Shown in pieces: positions 9,344-18,036 of a stretch of 64,000 nt of DNA. Origin of the DNA: CAXSBR01 sp964252015 (GTDB lineage Bacteria > Actinomycetota > Actinomycetes > Mycobacteriales > Jatrophihabitantaceae); the NCBI GenBank assembly GCA_964252015.1, contig CAXULW010000021.1, forward strand, positions 1 to 64,000, read 5' to 3'. The notes under the pieces were generated by a model that did no database searches, was not told where the DNA came from, and saw only the letters and a list, made by a program, of their open reading frames with translations. Every line of letters starts with the position of its first letter. Positions within the stretch are counted from its first letter, which is position 1. The position numbers and the translations under genes are program-made.

Positions 9344-10129
9344 TTAGCCCTTGTAGGGGTTGATGGCGAAGCGCAGCGCTGGGATGTCAAGTGTCCACCG
9401 CGCCTGCGCAAGGGTGGGGTATCCAAGGATGGCGTCCAGCGCACCATTCGCCTGCGGTAGGGGTGCCACTGCGACCGTGTGTTCCTCGAACGTGGTTCCG
9501 GCGACCGTATAAGGCATGAGGCGGCCAGTCAACGTGTCGAAGTCAACGCCTGTGCCATCTGTGCCTATGGACTGGTGGGTTGGAACAACGAGTTCAGGGT
9601 GCTTGGTGAAGAATCGCCCGTCGAGCAGAGTAATGCCTGCCCCGGAGTCAATGCAGGAGTTGGCTCTGAGCGGGCCCCATTGCGCGGCGACGTAAAGGTG
9701 CCCACGAGCTCCCCGTCTCAGCACGTGCGGAACTAACTGAGTGCCAGACGGGCGAAGGTGCAGCATTCGCGTTCGCAGGTCGATCACGCACGCATGCTCT
9801 CCCAAGACGTCGAGGCCCAGAAGCCCGTGGCCGGCTGATACCTCAGGCCGCACCCGTCGCACAACCAAGCCGCTGACCGTCGTCCCAGCCACGGTCAGTG
9901 GCGGCGCGGTGACCAGGTCGACGTCTGCTGCGCCGAGCAGGCTGGTACCGACGGCGCGGCCGACGGCAGGCCACATCGCAGTCTGCTCGTCAAGCAGGAC
10001 TTGGGTCATTGGCGCACCCGTATCGAGGATGAGTTGCTGCGGACGCCCGTCGAGGGTGACGTCGACGAGAACGGTGGCGCACTCGGGTTCGAGGTCGTCC
10101 ACGATCACCGAGAGAGCGGCGGGCTCCAC
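9344..10129 (-). CDS. Two-domain retropepsin-like aspartic protease
   Basis: 261 residues with two copies of the aspartic-protease signature: ILDTGAP (Asp36) and CIDSGAGITLLD (Asp161). A retropepsin-type GLLGLDVLGEH segment follows the first lobe and a related ILGYPTL segment follows the second. This is the two-lobe layout of a clan AA protease in one chain, whereas many bacterial relatives have one lobe and dimerise. There is no signal peptide or transmembrane helix, so it is probably cytoplasmic. Its substrate is unknown and its neighbours do not help. Confidence 0.7.
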   Translation of the reverse strand: MEPAALSVIVDDLEPECATVLVDVTLDGRPQQLILDTGAPMTQVLLDEQTAMWPAVGRAVGTSLLGAADVDLVTAPPLTVAGTTVSGLVVRRVRPEVSAGHGLLGLDVLGEHACVIDLRTRMLHLRPSGTQLVPHVLRRGARGHLYVAAQWGPLRANSCIDSGAGITLLDGRFFTKHPELVVPTHQSIGTDGTGVDFDTLTGRLMPYTVAGTTFEEHTVAVAPLPQANGALDAILGYPTLAQARWTLDIPALRFAINPYKG

Positions 10130-10356
10130 CTGGGAAGCCTATGACCAGGTTCCTGTGACCAGGACGTCGGCTGCTGTCGGTCGCCGACAGCGAGGTCATC
10201 CCAACTGATCAGTTTGGTCGGACGCCGATTCCTCGGTCACGCAGCGGAAGCGCACCTCGGGATCGCAGCGATAGGCCGATTAACTATACTTAGTCGATAG
10301 ATTTGCCAGCGGTCGTCACCCCAAGCAAGCCAGGCCCTGACGGGGCGAAGGACGAG

Positions 10357-10372
10357 GTACTCGAACGAGTAC
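10357..10372. promoter_or_regulatory. Palindrome upstream of the acetyltransferase
   Basis: Perfect inverted repeat GTACTCG-AA-CGAGTAC, 71 bp upstream of the preferred GTG start at 10444. A TATACT hexamer at 10285-10290 could be a -10 element. This is a candidate operator for an unidentified regulator. The rest of 10130-10443 holds no gene I can support. Confidence 0.4.
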
Positions 10373-10443
10373 TTCGAATGTTCCACCAAAGCACGTGAGC
10401 TGCGGTGCAGCACGATCCGCTCTCTGATACGGAGTTGCCCGCG

Positions 10444-11004
10444 GTGTCCACCAACCGTCCCGAGCTGATGTTCAAGGTCCAGCGCGTCGATTGGGACGAC
10501 GCTTCAGCGGTGGCGTTGCGCGCGTCGATGACGTCGGAGATGCAGTTGCGCTACGCGGACCGCTACGCCGCCGAGGTCGAGTCACCGGCAGATATGGCGG
10601 TGTCGGCGGAAACCGTCGCCTACACCGGGGTCGCGTACCCAAACGCCGCTGGAAACTTCGACCCGCCGCCGGTTGGGCATGTTGCGCTGCGGTGGCTGGG
10701 GGCCGACCTGGAACTCAAACGCATGTTTGTCGTCCCCTCATACCGCGGCCGGGGCGTGTCGGTCGCGCTGCTGGGCGCGGTTGAAGACGCGGCCGCGCGG
10801 CTGGGCGTGGCGAGGATCGTGTTGCAGACGGGGGACCGGCAGCCGGACGCAGTTCATCTCTACACGAAGGCCGGTTACACCCGGATTCCGATATTCGCTC
10901 CATACGAGGCGCTGACCTACTCGAACTGCTTTGCGAAACTCATTCCGGCAGACGTGGGCCCCGACGCGGGACTGGATGAGTTGCCGACCTCGGGTAGAAC
11001 ATGA
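10444..11004 (+). CDS. GNAT-family N-acetyltransferase
   Basis: 186 residues from GTG 10444, which has a GGAG eight bases upstream; an in-frame GTG at 10405 would add 13 residues. The GNAT acetyl-CoA-binding motif is clear: LELKRMFVVPSYRGRGVSVALL (motif A, R-G-R-G-V), then a helical region and LYTKAGYTRIP. Such proteins transfer acetyl from acetyl-CoA to small molecules or proteins. The fold is secure but the substrate is unknown. It stands alone, and its promoter region contains a palindrome. Confidence 0.82.
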   Translation: MSTNRPELMFKVQRVDWDDASAVALRASMTSEMQLRYADRYAAEVESPADMAVSAETVAYTGVAYPNAAGNFDPPPVGHVALRWLGADLELKRMFVVPSYRGRGVSVALLGAVEDAAARLGVARIVLQTGDRQPDAVHLYTKAGYTRIPIFAPYEALTYSNCFAKLIPADVGPDAGLDELPTSGRT

Positions 11005-11339
11005 CGATCCTGATATAGACGCGTCACCGCCTCGACAGCTTGTCTACCGGTTGAGTGGGAAATGCCGAACCGCTCTGGTATAAACAAGTGGTGCTTCCGT
11101 CTCTCCAGCTCGTGCGCCGGTTGCCCCTCGACTTGCAGCACATCTGTGGTGACTTCTGTTTGTCTCGCTGATATCCGTTTGGTGACCCTGGACGTGTCGG
11201 GCCGACCGTGCGTCGAGCCCGCGAGCGAGAAGACGCTTCCCACTATGCAATCCAGTGATGTTATCGCTGATCAGTTACGCGGCCCGATCGGTGTGGGATA
11301 CCTGACCCCAGCCGACCGTCGCCGGGTCAGGCCCATCCG
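11005..11339. other. Gap without recognisable genes
   Basis: 335 bp between the acetyltransferase and the WhiB-like gene. Short frames on both strands lack motifs. It presumably holds the promoter of the WhiB-like gene, but I see no convincing element. Confidence 0.4.
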
Positions 11340-11645
11340 GTGAGCCGGGCCAGTGGCGTGGATGCAAGTGCCTGGGCCACTAAGATCTGGTTCACCACAG
11401 AGGCCCCGGCGCAGTGGACCGAGCAGGCCGCGTGCCGCAGCGATCCGCAGGTGGCGGGTATGTTCACTGACGCCCAGAGCTTGGCCGAGGTCAATATCGC
11501 CTTGAATACCTGCGCCACCTGCCCAGTCCGGGCCCAGTGCCTGAACCTCGGGGAGCGCCTCAGCGCCAGCGGCGTCTGGGGTGGTCGCGTACTGCGACAT
11601 GGCGCCGCGGTTCCCACCCTCTCGGATGGCCCAGCTCCTCGATAA
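11340..11645 (+). CDS. WhiB-like iron-sulfur regulator
   Basis: 101 residues from a GTG start. It carries the WhiB layout: four cysteines (Cys32, Cys58, Cys61, Cys67 in CATCPVRAQC) to hold a [4Fe-4S] cluster, followed by the GVWGG turn that contacts sigma region 4. The tail after the turn is short, with RVLRHG where longer basic DNA-contacting tails occur in other paralogues. It is distinct from WhiB1 at 28247. It sits alone in the accessory region, so its role cannot be inferred. Confidence 0.85.
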   Translation: MSRASGVDASAWATKIWFTTEAPAQWTEQAACRSDPQVAGMFTDAQSLAEVNIALNTCATCPVRAQCLNLGERLSASGVWGGRVLRHGAAVPTLSDGPAPR

Positions 11646-11921
11646 CCGTTGGGCAACCGGATCATTGTCGACCTTGATCCCTCTCGACGATCCTCATCGA
11701 GCGGGGGAGCATGCCACTGACCGCTGTCACGTCCGCCTGCGAGTCCGGCCGGCCAGTCCCGTTCTCGGCGCCGAGTCGTCGGCGTCGACTTGACTGTTGA
11801 TCTTGATGACGCGACCAAGCACGCCTTGCCGGACGGGTTCTGGAGGCACAAGAACGAGGTCTCGCGACGTGTCCACGGCGAAGACGTAGATCTATCAGCT
11901 CAAACCCGAACGGCGCCGCTG
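11646..11921. other. Gap with a possible unrecognised fragment
   Basis: 276 bp between the WhiB-like gene and the permease. On the minus strand, about 11770-11890 reads as a coding-like stretch (IYVFAVDTSRDLVLVPPEPV) directly after a TAG, with no start. I do not recognise it. It may be the remnant of a lost gene. Confidence 0.3.
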
Positions 11922-12827
11922 CTAGCCGACAACCGCGCCGCCGATGCCGCCGACGGTGAAGAACCGATGCAGGGCGGCGAACAGGATGACCGGCGGAGCC
12001 ATGATGACGACGGCGATGGCCATCACCGATCCCCAATCGGCTCCGAACAGTTGCACACCAAGCGGCAGCGTGTATTTCGATTGCGCGCGGATGAAGACGA
12101 CCGCGACCAGGTAGTCGTTCCACGACACCAGGTAGGTGAAGATCGCCGTCGAGATGATGCCTGGCACCGCGTTGGGCAGCACGATTCTCAGGAACCCTCC
12201 GAAAACGGAGGCGCCGTCGATCCATGCGGCGTGCTCCAGGCTCACCGGTATCGCGTCAAGGTAGGCCGCCATCATCCAGGTCGCGACCGACATCGAGGCG
12301 CCCGTGTAGATGATGGCGAGCCCGACCAGGCTGTCGACGAGGTGCAGTTTGATGAACAGGATGAACAGCGGGATCACCGACGTGATCACCGGCAGGGCCT
12401 GGATCACGAACAGCAGAAGTGAATATCCCGACACGGCACGGCCGCGACCGCGGGACAACACGTAGCCGGCGGGGGCGGCGATGACGACGGACACGAACAC
12501 GGTCGCCAACGTCACCGCGAGGCTGTTGCGCAACCAGGTGAGCGTGGGCGTGTCGCGAAAGACCCGCACGAGGTTCTCGGACGTGATCACGGCGTGGCTG
12601 GGCGACCCGGTGCCGGGCCGGATCGCGAGCAGGATCACCACCGCAATCGGCACGAGGGCAATCGCAGTTACAACGAGAACGGTCGCAAAGCGCAGCCACC
12701 TGAACCGGTCCCGGTGTCGTGTCGGCCGAGGTTGCCCTGTCGCCGGGCCAGCGTGCCGCCCGTAGACACGTCGCGCGCTGCGCCGGGGAAAGCCAGGGCT
12801 GGGTAGGCGTGATCGACGCTCCGGCAC
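11922..12827 (-). CDS. Orphan sugar ABC transporter permease (MalG type)
   Basis: 301 residues with about six transmembrane helices after a basic ~45-residue N-terminal extension. The permease EAA loop, which docks on the ATPase, is clear: EHAAWIDGASVFGGFLRIVLPN. This fits binding-protein-dependent carbohydrate importers (MalG/CUT1 family). No MalF-type partner, solute-binding protein or ATPase gene lies nearby, so it is either a relic or works with subunits encoded elsewhere. The GTG at 12827 is the longest option; a later start nearer the first helix is equally possible. Confidence 0.75.
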   Translation of the reverse strand: MPERRSRLPSPGFPRRSARRVYGRHAGPATGQPRPTRHRDRFRWLRFATVLVVTAIALVPIAVVILLAIRPGTGSPSHAVITSENLVRVFRDTPTLTWLRNSLAVTLATVFVSVVIAAPAGYVLSRGRGRAVSGYSLLLFVIQALPVITSVIPLFILFIKLHLVDSLVGLAIIYTGASMSVATWMMAAYLDAIPVSLEHAAWIDGASVFGGFLRIVLPNAVPGIISTAIFTYLVSWNDYLVAVVFIRAQSKYTLPLGVQLFGADWGSVMAIAVVIMAPPVILFAALHRFFTVGGIGGAVVG

Positions 12828-12907
12828 AGCTCACCACCCGTACGTGTCCAGTCCCAGAAGCCTATGCCGTGCCACCGCGCGACGGGCGACGAGCGACCCG
12901 CTTGTGG

Positions 12908-14305
12908 TCAGCAGCCGTGGCCGCGCTGGTAGAACGTGGTGAGCGTGTCCTTGGTCCGCAACGGGATGAACCGGTTGGCCCGGGGCCGGCGGGGAAACAC
13001 CACGGTGGTCTCGTAGCGTCGGCTGGAGCGGAAGACGATCGTCACCGGCCCCGTGCCTGCGGGCACCCGCGTGGAGGTCACGCCCCCGCCGACCGGCAGG
13101 CCGAACGCGGTGTGGTCGTCAACACCGGGTGCCACGACCACCCGCTCGTCGACGGTCAGGAACAGGATGCGATCGTCGCCGCAGCGCGCGACGAGCAGCG
13201 AAACCCGGCCGAGCCGGTCGGCCCGCAGCGCCACCGCCGGCGCACTGTGACCGACCGTCTCGCCGGTCTTGGCGGTCGTGAACGACGAGGTTCCGAACGT
13301 GCGGGTGGGCACGCTGACCGCGCTGCCCGAGGCGCAGAGGGCGCCGATGAGCGTTGCCGCCAGCGCCGACAGCGACACCCATCGGTCCAAGGGTTGGTGG
13401 CCGTAACGGCCGCGGGCCCGGCGCACGATCGTGGCCACGATGTACAGGGCAATGGCGATCAACGCGGCGATCCCGGCGGCTTGGACGAGGACGTGGGCCA
13501 CGATCCCGGGCCCGTAATCCTTCAGCGTCTCGTTGATGCGGACGTCGACCGAGCCGTCCGCAGGCAGCCAGTCGTCGAGGTGGTCGAACCGGCCCTGACC
13601 GAACCACGGCTGGTGGAACCAGAGTGGCACGGCGGCGATCGCGGCGGTTACGACGAACAGATCGATCATCCAGCCGACGTGCCGCGCACGGCGGCGGGTG
13701 AGGTCGTAGACCACGACGCCAATCGCGATCAGGCTGGCCGCGATCGCCACCTGGGCCAGGATCTGCAGCACGTCGACCTCGGTCTCGACGTAGCCCACGG
13801 CCAGGGTGGCCGCCAGCCAGAGGACGAACCAACCGAGGACGGTCGAGGTGACCAGCTCGTCATCGAGCTCGGCGTTGGTGCGACCGTCGCGCCGCGACAT
13901 GCGTCGCCGCCGGGGTTTCGTGTCGTCAGCGAACTCGTCGACGCTGTCGGGGACCTCGCCGGCGCCACTTCCCGCCGTTGGTGCGTCCAGTGTCGGCGCG
14001 GCTACGACCGGTATCGGTCCGGTTGTGGCGGTGGGGTCAGTGGTTGTAGCGGTGGGGTCAGTGGCGGTGCGGTCGGTGGCGGTGGGGTCGATGGCGGTGG
14101 GGTCGGTGGCGGTGGCGGTGCGGTCGGCTCGTGGTCGAGCCGGAATCCGAGACCGAACCACGCCGCCGGCCCGCTGGACGCGGAGCACGATGCCCGGGGT
14201 GGGCGTGGCCCGCAGGCGAGCCGCGACGGTGGCCACGAGACCGATCGCGCCGAGGGCGGAACCGGTGACGGCCAGCGTCTGATCGAGGGACACGACCAGC
14301 ATCAT
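12908..14305 (-). CDS. Multi-pass membrane protein with DPTAT repeats
   Basis: 465 residues from the double ATG at 14305; longer in-frame starts would overlap the divergent YbaK gene. Layout: one N-terminal hydrophobic helix, then a low-complexity segment of alternating TDPTAT/TDRTAT units, an acidic stretch, about five transmembrane helices and a C-terminal non-membrane region rich in Thr, Val and Arg. I recognise no family. The low-complexity segment may be a flexible spacer. It is probably a structural or envelope protein. Confidence 0.6.
   Translation of the reverse strand: MMLVVSLDQTLAVTGSALGAIGLVATVAARLRATPTPGIVLRVQRAGGVVRSRIPARPRADRTATATDPTAIDPTATDRTATDPTATTTDPTATTGPIPVVAAPTLDAPTAGSGAGEVPDSVDEFADDTKPRRRRMSRRDGRTNAELDDELVTSTVLGWFVLWLAATLAVGYVETEVDVLQILAQVAIAASLIAIGVVVYDLTRRRARHVGWMIDLFVVTAAIAAVPLWFHQPWFGQGRFDHLDDWLPADGSVDVRINETLKDYGPGIVAHVLVQAAGIAALIAIALYIVATIVRRARGRYGHQPLDRWVSLSALAATLIGALCASGSAVSVPTRTFGTSSFTTAKTGETVGHSAPAVALRADRLGRVSLLVARCGDDRILFLTVDERVVVAPGVDDHTAFGLPVGGGVTSTRVPAGTGPVTIVFRSSRRYETTVVFPRRPRANRFIPLRTKDTLTTFYQRGHGC
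14025..14127. repeat. Low-complexity repeat encoding DPTAT units
   Basis: Imperfect tandem repeats built from GTGGGGTC and GGTGGCGGT words, translated on the minus strand as repeated DPTAT/DRTAT in the membrane protein. Length variation by slippage is likely. Confidence 0.7.
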
Positions 14306-14411
14306 TGCAGCGTGCTCGTGCAGGTCAGAACGGGCAGACGTCACCGAATCGGACCGCAAGGCCCAAGACCTGTCGCTGGGGGCCCAGGTCAGCCGCTCGT
14401 AACGGCTTGGC

Positions 14412-14969
14412 ATGATCGACCGGGTGGAGTCGCCAGTGCCTACCGGACCGGGCAATTTGTCGTGGCGGCCGGCCGCCGCCGCAGATCCGGCGCTGGCCGT
14501 ACCGGTGTCGCAGGGGTTGGCACGGCTGGTCGGTCACGTCCTGGTGGCCGACATCGACGCCGACCTCGCCGACACGGCCCAGTTCTGCGCGCGCTACGGC
14601 GTGGAGATGTCCGCGTCGGCCAACTGCGTCATCGTCGCCGGCCGACGTGGGGATGCGGTCCGGTACGCCGCGTGCATGGTGTTGGCCACGACGCGGGCCG
14701 ACGTCAATGGGCTCGTTCGGCGTCGTCTGGACGCGCGTAAGGCCTCGTTCGCGCCGATGGACGACGCGGTCGCGCTCAGCGGCATGGAGTTCGGCGGTAT
14801 CACCCCGATCGGGTTGCCGGCGGACTGGTTGATCCTGGTCGACGCCGCGGTCGTCGCCGCCGGCACCGTGGTCATCGGCAGCGGCCTGCGTCGATCCAAG
14901 CTCGCGCTCCCGGGCGTCGCTCTGCTCGACCTGCCCCACGCCGAATTGGTCGACGGATTGGCCAGCTGA
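14412..14969 (+). CDS. YbaK/EbsC-family aminoacyl-tRNA deacylase
   Basis: 185 residues. The YbaK/ProX editing fold is indicated by the RKASFAPMDDAVALSGMEFG segment with its conserved Lys, then GGITPIGLPADWLILVDAAV and a GSGLRRSKLALPG loop. Relatives remove wrongly attached amino acids from tRNA, typically Cys- or Ala-tRNA(Pro). An N-terminal extension of about 30 residues precedes the domain. It is divergent from the DPTAT membrane protein and convergent with hisN. Confidence 0.82.
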   Translation: MIDRVESPVPTGPGNLSWRPAAAADPALAVPVSQGLARLVGHVLVADIDADLADTAQFCARYGVEMSASANCVIVAGRRGDAVRYAACMVLATTRADVNGLVRRRLDARKASFAPMDDAVALSGMEFGGITPIGLPADWLILVDAAVVAAGTVVIGSGLRRSKLALPGVALLDLPHAELVDGLAS

Positions 14970-14972
14970 GCC

Positions 14973-15022
14973 CGAATCGGGTGCACCCAGGTCCAGGGGC
15001 TGGACTTCTCTGCACCGATTCG
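14973..15022. repeat. Nested hairpin element, copy 1
   Basis: Outer arms CGAATCGGGTGCA and TGCACCGATTCG pair with one bulge. An inner GTCCAG-GGG-CTGGAC stem lies inside. It sits between the convergent YbaK and hisN genes, where it may terminate both. A second copy with the same outer arms and a different inner stem lies at 20813-20862. Confidence 0.6.
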
Positions 15023-15036
15023 TGCCCGGAGCGGCC

Positions 15037-15885
15037 TCAAACGTCGGTTGGGTCGCCGACGAAGTCGAGTAATGCCTTGTGCAGCAGGGTGTTGCTGGCC
15101 GCCGCGGTGCCGTGCTGGACGCCCGGCCGCCCGTTCAAGCCGGTGAAGGTGCCGCCGGCCTCGGTGACGATCGGGGCCAGAGCGGCCATGTCCCACAGTG
15201 ACAGCTCGGCTTCGGTCGCCAGGTCGACCGCACCCTCGGCCACCAGCATGTACGACCAGAAGTCGCCGTACCCCCGGGTCCGCCAGACCGCGTCGGTGAG
15301 GCCGATGAGCCGTTCGCGTCGGCCCCGGTGGGCCCAGCCCTCGAGCGAGGCGATCGACAGGCTGGCGTCGGCCAGATGGCGCACGTTCGACACGTGCAGC
15401 CGCCGCACCGGTGCGCCCAATGCGGTGCCGAACGATCCGCCTCCCCGGTGCGCCCACCATCGCCGACCGAGCGCGGGCGCGGACACGACGCCCAGAACCG
15501 CATCGTCACCGTCGAGCAGGCCGATGAGCGTGGCCCACACCGGAACGCCGCGGACGTAGTTCTTGGTGCCGTCGATCGGATCGAGCACCCAGCGCCACCG
15601 GCCCGTGCCGGTGGTCGCGAACTCCTCGCCGGAGACCGTGTCGTCGGGCCGGGACGTGCCCAGGCGGGTCCGGATCAACTCCTCGGCGGCCAGGTCGGCC
15701 TCGCTCACCGGCGTCAGGTCGGGCTTGGACTCGACGACGAGGTCGGCCGCGCCGAAGCGAGCCATGGTGAGCTGGTCGACTTCGTCGGCGATGCGCAGGG
15801 CCAGGTCGAGGTCGGCGGCCAGATCGCGCGGACTCTCGGGAGGCATCACGGGGCCGGTCGGGGATTCGTCGTCGCGTTCGATCAC
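15037..15885 (-). CDS. hisN: Histidinol-phosphatase, inositol monophosphatase family
   Basis: 282 residues. Metal-dependent phosphatase motifs are intact: SEADLAAEELIRTRL, GEEF (metal-binding Glu), WVLDPIDGTKNYVRG (DPxDGT) and a C-terminal WDMAALAPIVTEAGG. The TKNYVRGVPVWATLI wording is typical of actinobacterial HisN, which hydrolyses L-histidinol phosphate in histidine synthesis. A role as an inositol or other sugar monophosphatase cannot be excluded. It is divergent from the DUF2087 gene with an 18-bp gap, so their promoters must overlap. Confidence 0.85.
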   Translation of the reverse strand: MIERDDESPTGPVMPPESPRDLAADLDLALRIADEVDQLTMARFGAADLVVESKPDLTPVSEADLAAEELIRTRLGTSRPDDTVSGEEFATTGTGRWRWVLDPIDGTKNYVRGVPVWATLIGLLDGDDAVLGVVSAPALGRRWWAHRGGGSFGTALGAPVRRLHVSNVRHLADASLSIASLEGWAHRGRRERLIGLTDAVWRTRGYGDFWSYMLVAEGAVDLATEAELSLWDMAALAPIVTEAGGTFTGLNGRPGVQHGTAAASNTLLHKALLDFVGDPTDV

Positions 15886-15903
15886 GGCGGCAGGTTACCG
15901 TCA

Positions 15904-16548
15904 GTGCCCGTGGGCCCCGGTGAGCGCAAGAGCGAACAGCGTGGCCCACATGCTGAGCGCAACCCGGACGATGGCGCCAACGGTCACGAGGAGAGCGGGC
16001 CGGCCGAGCTCACCGGCCAGGCCGTCGTCGGACTTCTGGCCACGACGCCGCGGCTGCGGGTCGTCGCCGCGGTCGTCCTCGGCGCGACTACACCGGCCGA
16101 GATCGCCGCGGCGGCCGGGCTCACCGAGGCGCAGGTGAGCGCGGCGTTGAACCGCCTGGTGCGGGGACGACTGGTCAGCGTGGTGGGCGGCCGTTTCGAG
16201 GTGGATCCGCGGGTCTTCGCCGACGCTGCCCGCCGGGGCGCACCCAGACGCGAACCGGTGGATTTCGGCGTGAGCGACCCGAAAATCGCGGCCGTGCTGC
16301 AGGCGTACCTGGTTGACGGCCGTCTGGCCCGCATCCCGGCGGGCGGCCGCAAGCGCACCGCGGTGCTCGAGTACCTCGCCGCCACGTTCGAGCCCGGGCG
16401 GCGCTACCCCGAGCGCGAGGTCAACGTCATCCTGGCCAGCTTCCATCCCGACACGGCGGCGTTGCGGCGGTATCTGGTGGACGAGGGGTTCTTGAGCCGC
16501 ACGGGCGGGGAGTACTGGCGCACCGGCGGCTGGGTGGACGTGCTGTGA
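15904..16548 (+). CDS. DUF2087 regulator-like protein with an N-terminal winged helix
   Basis: 214 residues from GTG 15904 (GTG 15910 is also possible). The N-terminal part looks like a winged helix-turn-helix (TPAEIAAAAGLTEAQVSAALNRLVRGRLV). The C-terminal ~75 residues match DUF2087: LARIPAGGRKRTAVLEYLAA, FEPGRRYPEREVNVIL, LRRYLVDEGFLSR. Proteins of this type are probably transcriptional regulators. Its stop overlaps the aminotransferase start by 4 bp (GTGA), indicating co-translation. Confidence 0.8.
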   Translation: MPVGPGERKSEQRGPHAERNPDDGANGHEESGPAELTGQAVVGLLATTPRLRVVAAVVLGATTPAEIAAAAGLTEAQVSAALNRLVRGRLVSVVGGRFEVDPRVFADAARRGAPRREPVDFGVSDPKIAAVLQAYLVDGRLARIPAGGRKRTAVLEYLAATFEPGRRYPEREVNVILASFHPDTAALRRYLVDEGFLSRTGGEYWRTGGWVDVL

Positions 16549-17765
16549 CCACGGACGGCTCCTACAGCTCCGCCGCAGACCGATCAGCGCGGCGCGCCGC
16601 CCGTGGCCAGGCCGCAGCAAGGCGCAGCGCCGTGCCGCCGTTTCACGCCATGCGGGTGTTCGAAGCGGCGGGGGCTCGGCGCGCCGCCGGGCTGCCGGTG
16701 TTCAACCTCTCGGCCGGGCAACCGTCCACCCGGGCGCCGCAGGCGGTGCTCGCGGCGGCACATCGGGCGCTGGACGCCGAACTGCTGGGCTACACGGTGG
16801 CCTTGGGCATCCCCGAACTGCGCTCGACGATCGCCGGGCACTATCACCGCACGTACGGGCTCGACGTAGACCCGGCACACGTGGCGGCCACGACCGGTTC
16901 TTCCGGAGCGTTCCTGCTAGCGTTCCTCGCCGCGTTCGAGGCCGGCGACCGCGTCGCCCTGGCCCGCCCGGGTTACCCGGCGTACCGCAACATGCTCACT
17001 GCCCTCGGCTGCGATGTGGTCGAGCTGGCGTGCGGCGCTGATTCCGGTTACCAGCCCACTCCGGCCATGCTCGATGCGCTGGACCCGCCGCCGGTCGGCC
17101 TGGTGCTGGCCAGCCCGGCCAACCCGACCGGCACGATGCTGGCGCCGGGCGAGCTGGCCGCCGTCGTCAGCTGGTGCCGCGACCACGACGTGCGCCTGGT
17201 CAGCGACGAGATCTACCACGGCATCACCTACACCCGGGCCGCGGCGAGCGCGTGGGAGACCGACCGCGGCGGCATCGTCGTCAACTCGTTCTCCAAGTAC
17301 GCCTCGATGACCGGCTGGCGGCTGGGCTGGTTGCTGATGCCGGACGATCTGCTCGATCCCGTCGACCGGCTGGCCACCAACCTGGCGTTGTGTCCGCCGA
17401 CCCTGGCCCAGCACGCCGCCGTGCACGCCTTCGACGACTACGCCGAGCTCGACGCCAACGTGGTTCGTTATGGGGCCAATCGGACGATGCTGCTGGACGG
17501 GCTGCGCGGCCTGGGCCTGGACCGGTTGGCCCCCGCCGACGGCGCGTTCTACGCCTACGTCGACGTCAGCGAGCACTGCCGCGATTCGATGGAGTTCTGC
17601 TACCGGATGCTGGCCGAGACCGGGGTGGCGACCGCGCCCGGGCTGGATTTCGACCCGGTCGAGGGGCACCGGTTCCTCCGGTTCTCCTTCGCCGGTGACG
17701 GGGTGGAGATCGCCGACGCCCTCGACGCCTTGCGCACCTGGCTACCGCGCCAGGCGTTGACGTAG
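16545..17765 (+). CDS. Class I/II PLP-dependent aminotransferase
   Basis: 406 residues of fold-type I. Lys251 in NSFSKYASMTGWRLGW is the predicted PLP Schiff-base lysine; SPANPTGTM and VSDEIYHGI contribute the cofactor-binding Asn and Asp/Tyr. Full length for an aspartate-type aminotransferase with an N-terminal extension of about 35 residues. The substrate is not clear from sequence. Translationally coupled to the upstream DUF2087 gene, which may regulate it. Confidence 0.85.
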   Translation: MTTDGSYSSAADRSARRAARGQAAARRSAVPPFHAMRVFEAAGARRAAGLPVFNLSAGQPSTRAPQAVLAAAHRALDAELLGYTVALGIPELRSTIAGHYHRTYGLDVDPAHVAATTGSSGAFLLAFLAAFEAGDRVALARPGYPAYRNMLTALGCDVVELACGADSGYQPTPAMLDALDPPPVGLVLASPANPTGTMLAPGELAAVVSWCRDHDVRLVSDEIYHGITYTRAAASAWETDRGGIVVNSFSKYASMTGWRLGWLLMPDDLLDPVDRLATNLALCPPTLAQHAAVHAFDDYAELDANVVRYGANRTMLLDGLRGLGLDRLAPADGAFYAYVDVSEHCRDSMEFCYRMLAETGVATAPGLDFDPVEGHRFLRFSFAGDGVEIADALDALRTWLPRQALT

Positions 17766-17787
17766 CACAACTGCTATCGTCACCTTC

Positions 17788-18036
17788 ATGGACACCGTGG
17801 GGTTGCGCGAGCTGCGTCAAGATGCGTCTGATCTCGTCCGGCGTGTTCAGGGCGGCGAGGAGATCGACATCACCGTCTCCGGGCGGCTGGCCGCCCGGTT
17901 GGTGCCGGCGAAGCCGAGGCGTTGGCTGACGTGGGACGACCTCGCCGACCTCCTGGGCGGTCGGGCCGATCCCGACTGGGAATCAGACCTGGGCCGGCTC
18001 GACCAGACGGTCGCGGACCTGTGGGCGGCGCGGTGA
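17788..18036 (+). CDS. Phd/YefM-type antitoxin
   Basis: 82 residues. The N-terminus (VGLRELRQDASDLVRRVQGGEEIDITVSGRLAARLVP) is the typical Phd/VapB DNA-binding fold, and the acidic C-terminus would wrap the toxin. It ends with GTGA overlapping the PIN toxin gene, a normal toxin-antitoxin arrangement. Predicted to neutralise the downstream RNase and repress the operon. Confidence 0.82.
   Translation: MDTVGLRELRQDASDLVRRVQGGEEIDITVSGRLAARLVPAKPRRWLTWDDLADLLGGRADPDWESDLGRLDQTVADLWAAR

Noticed and set aside
12719..14740. Long plus-strand open frame across the DPTAT membrane protein
   Set aside because: It runs antisense to a membrane protein with clear helices and mainly reflects GC-rich third positions.
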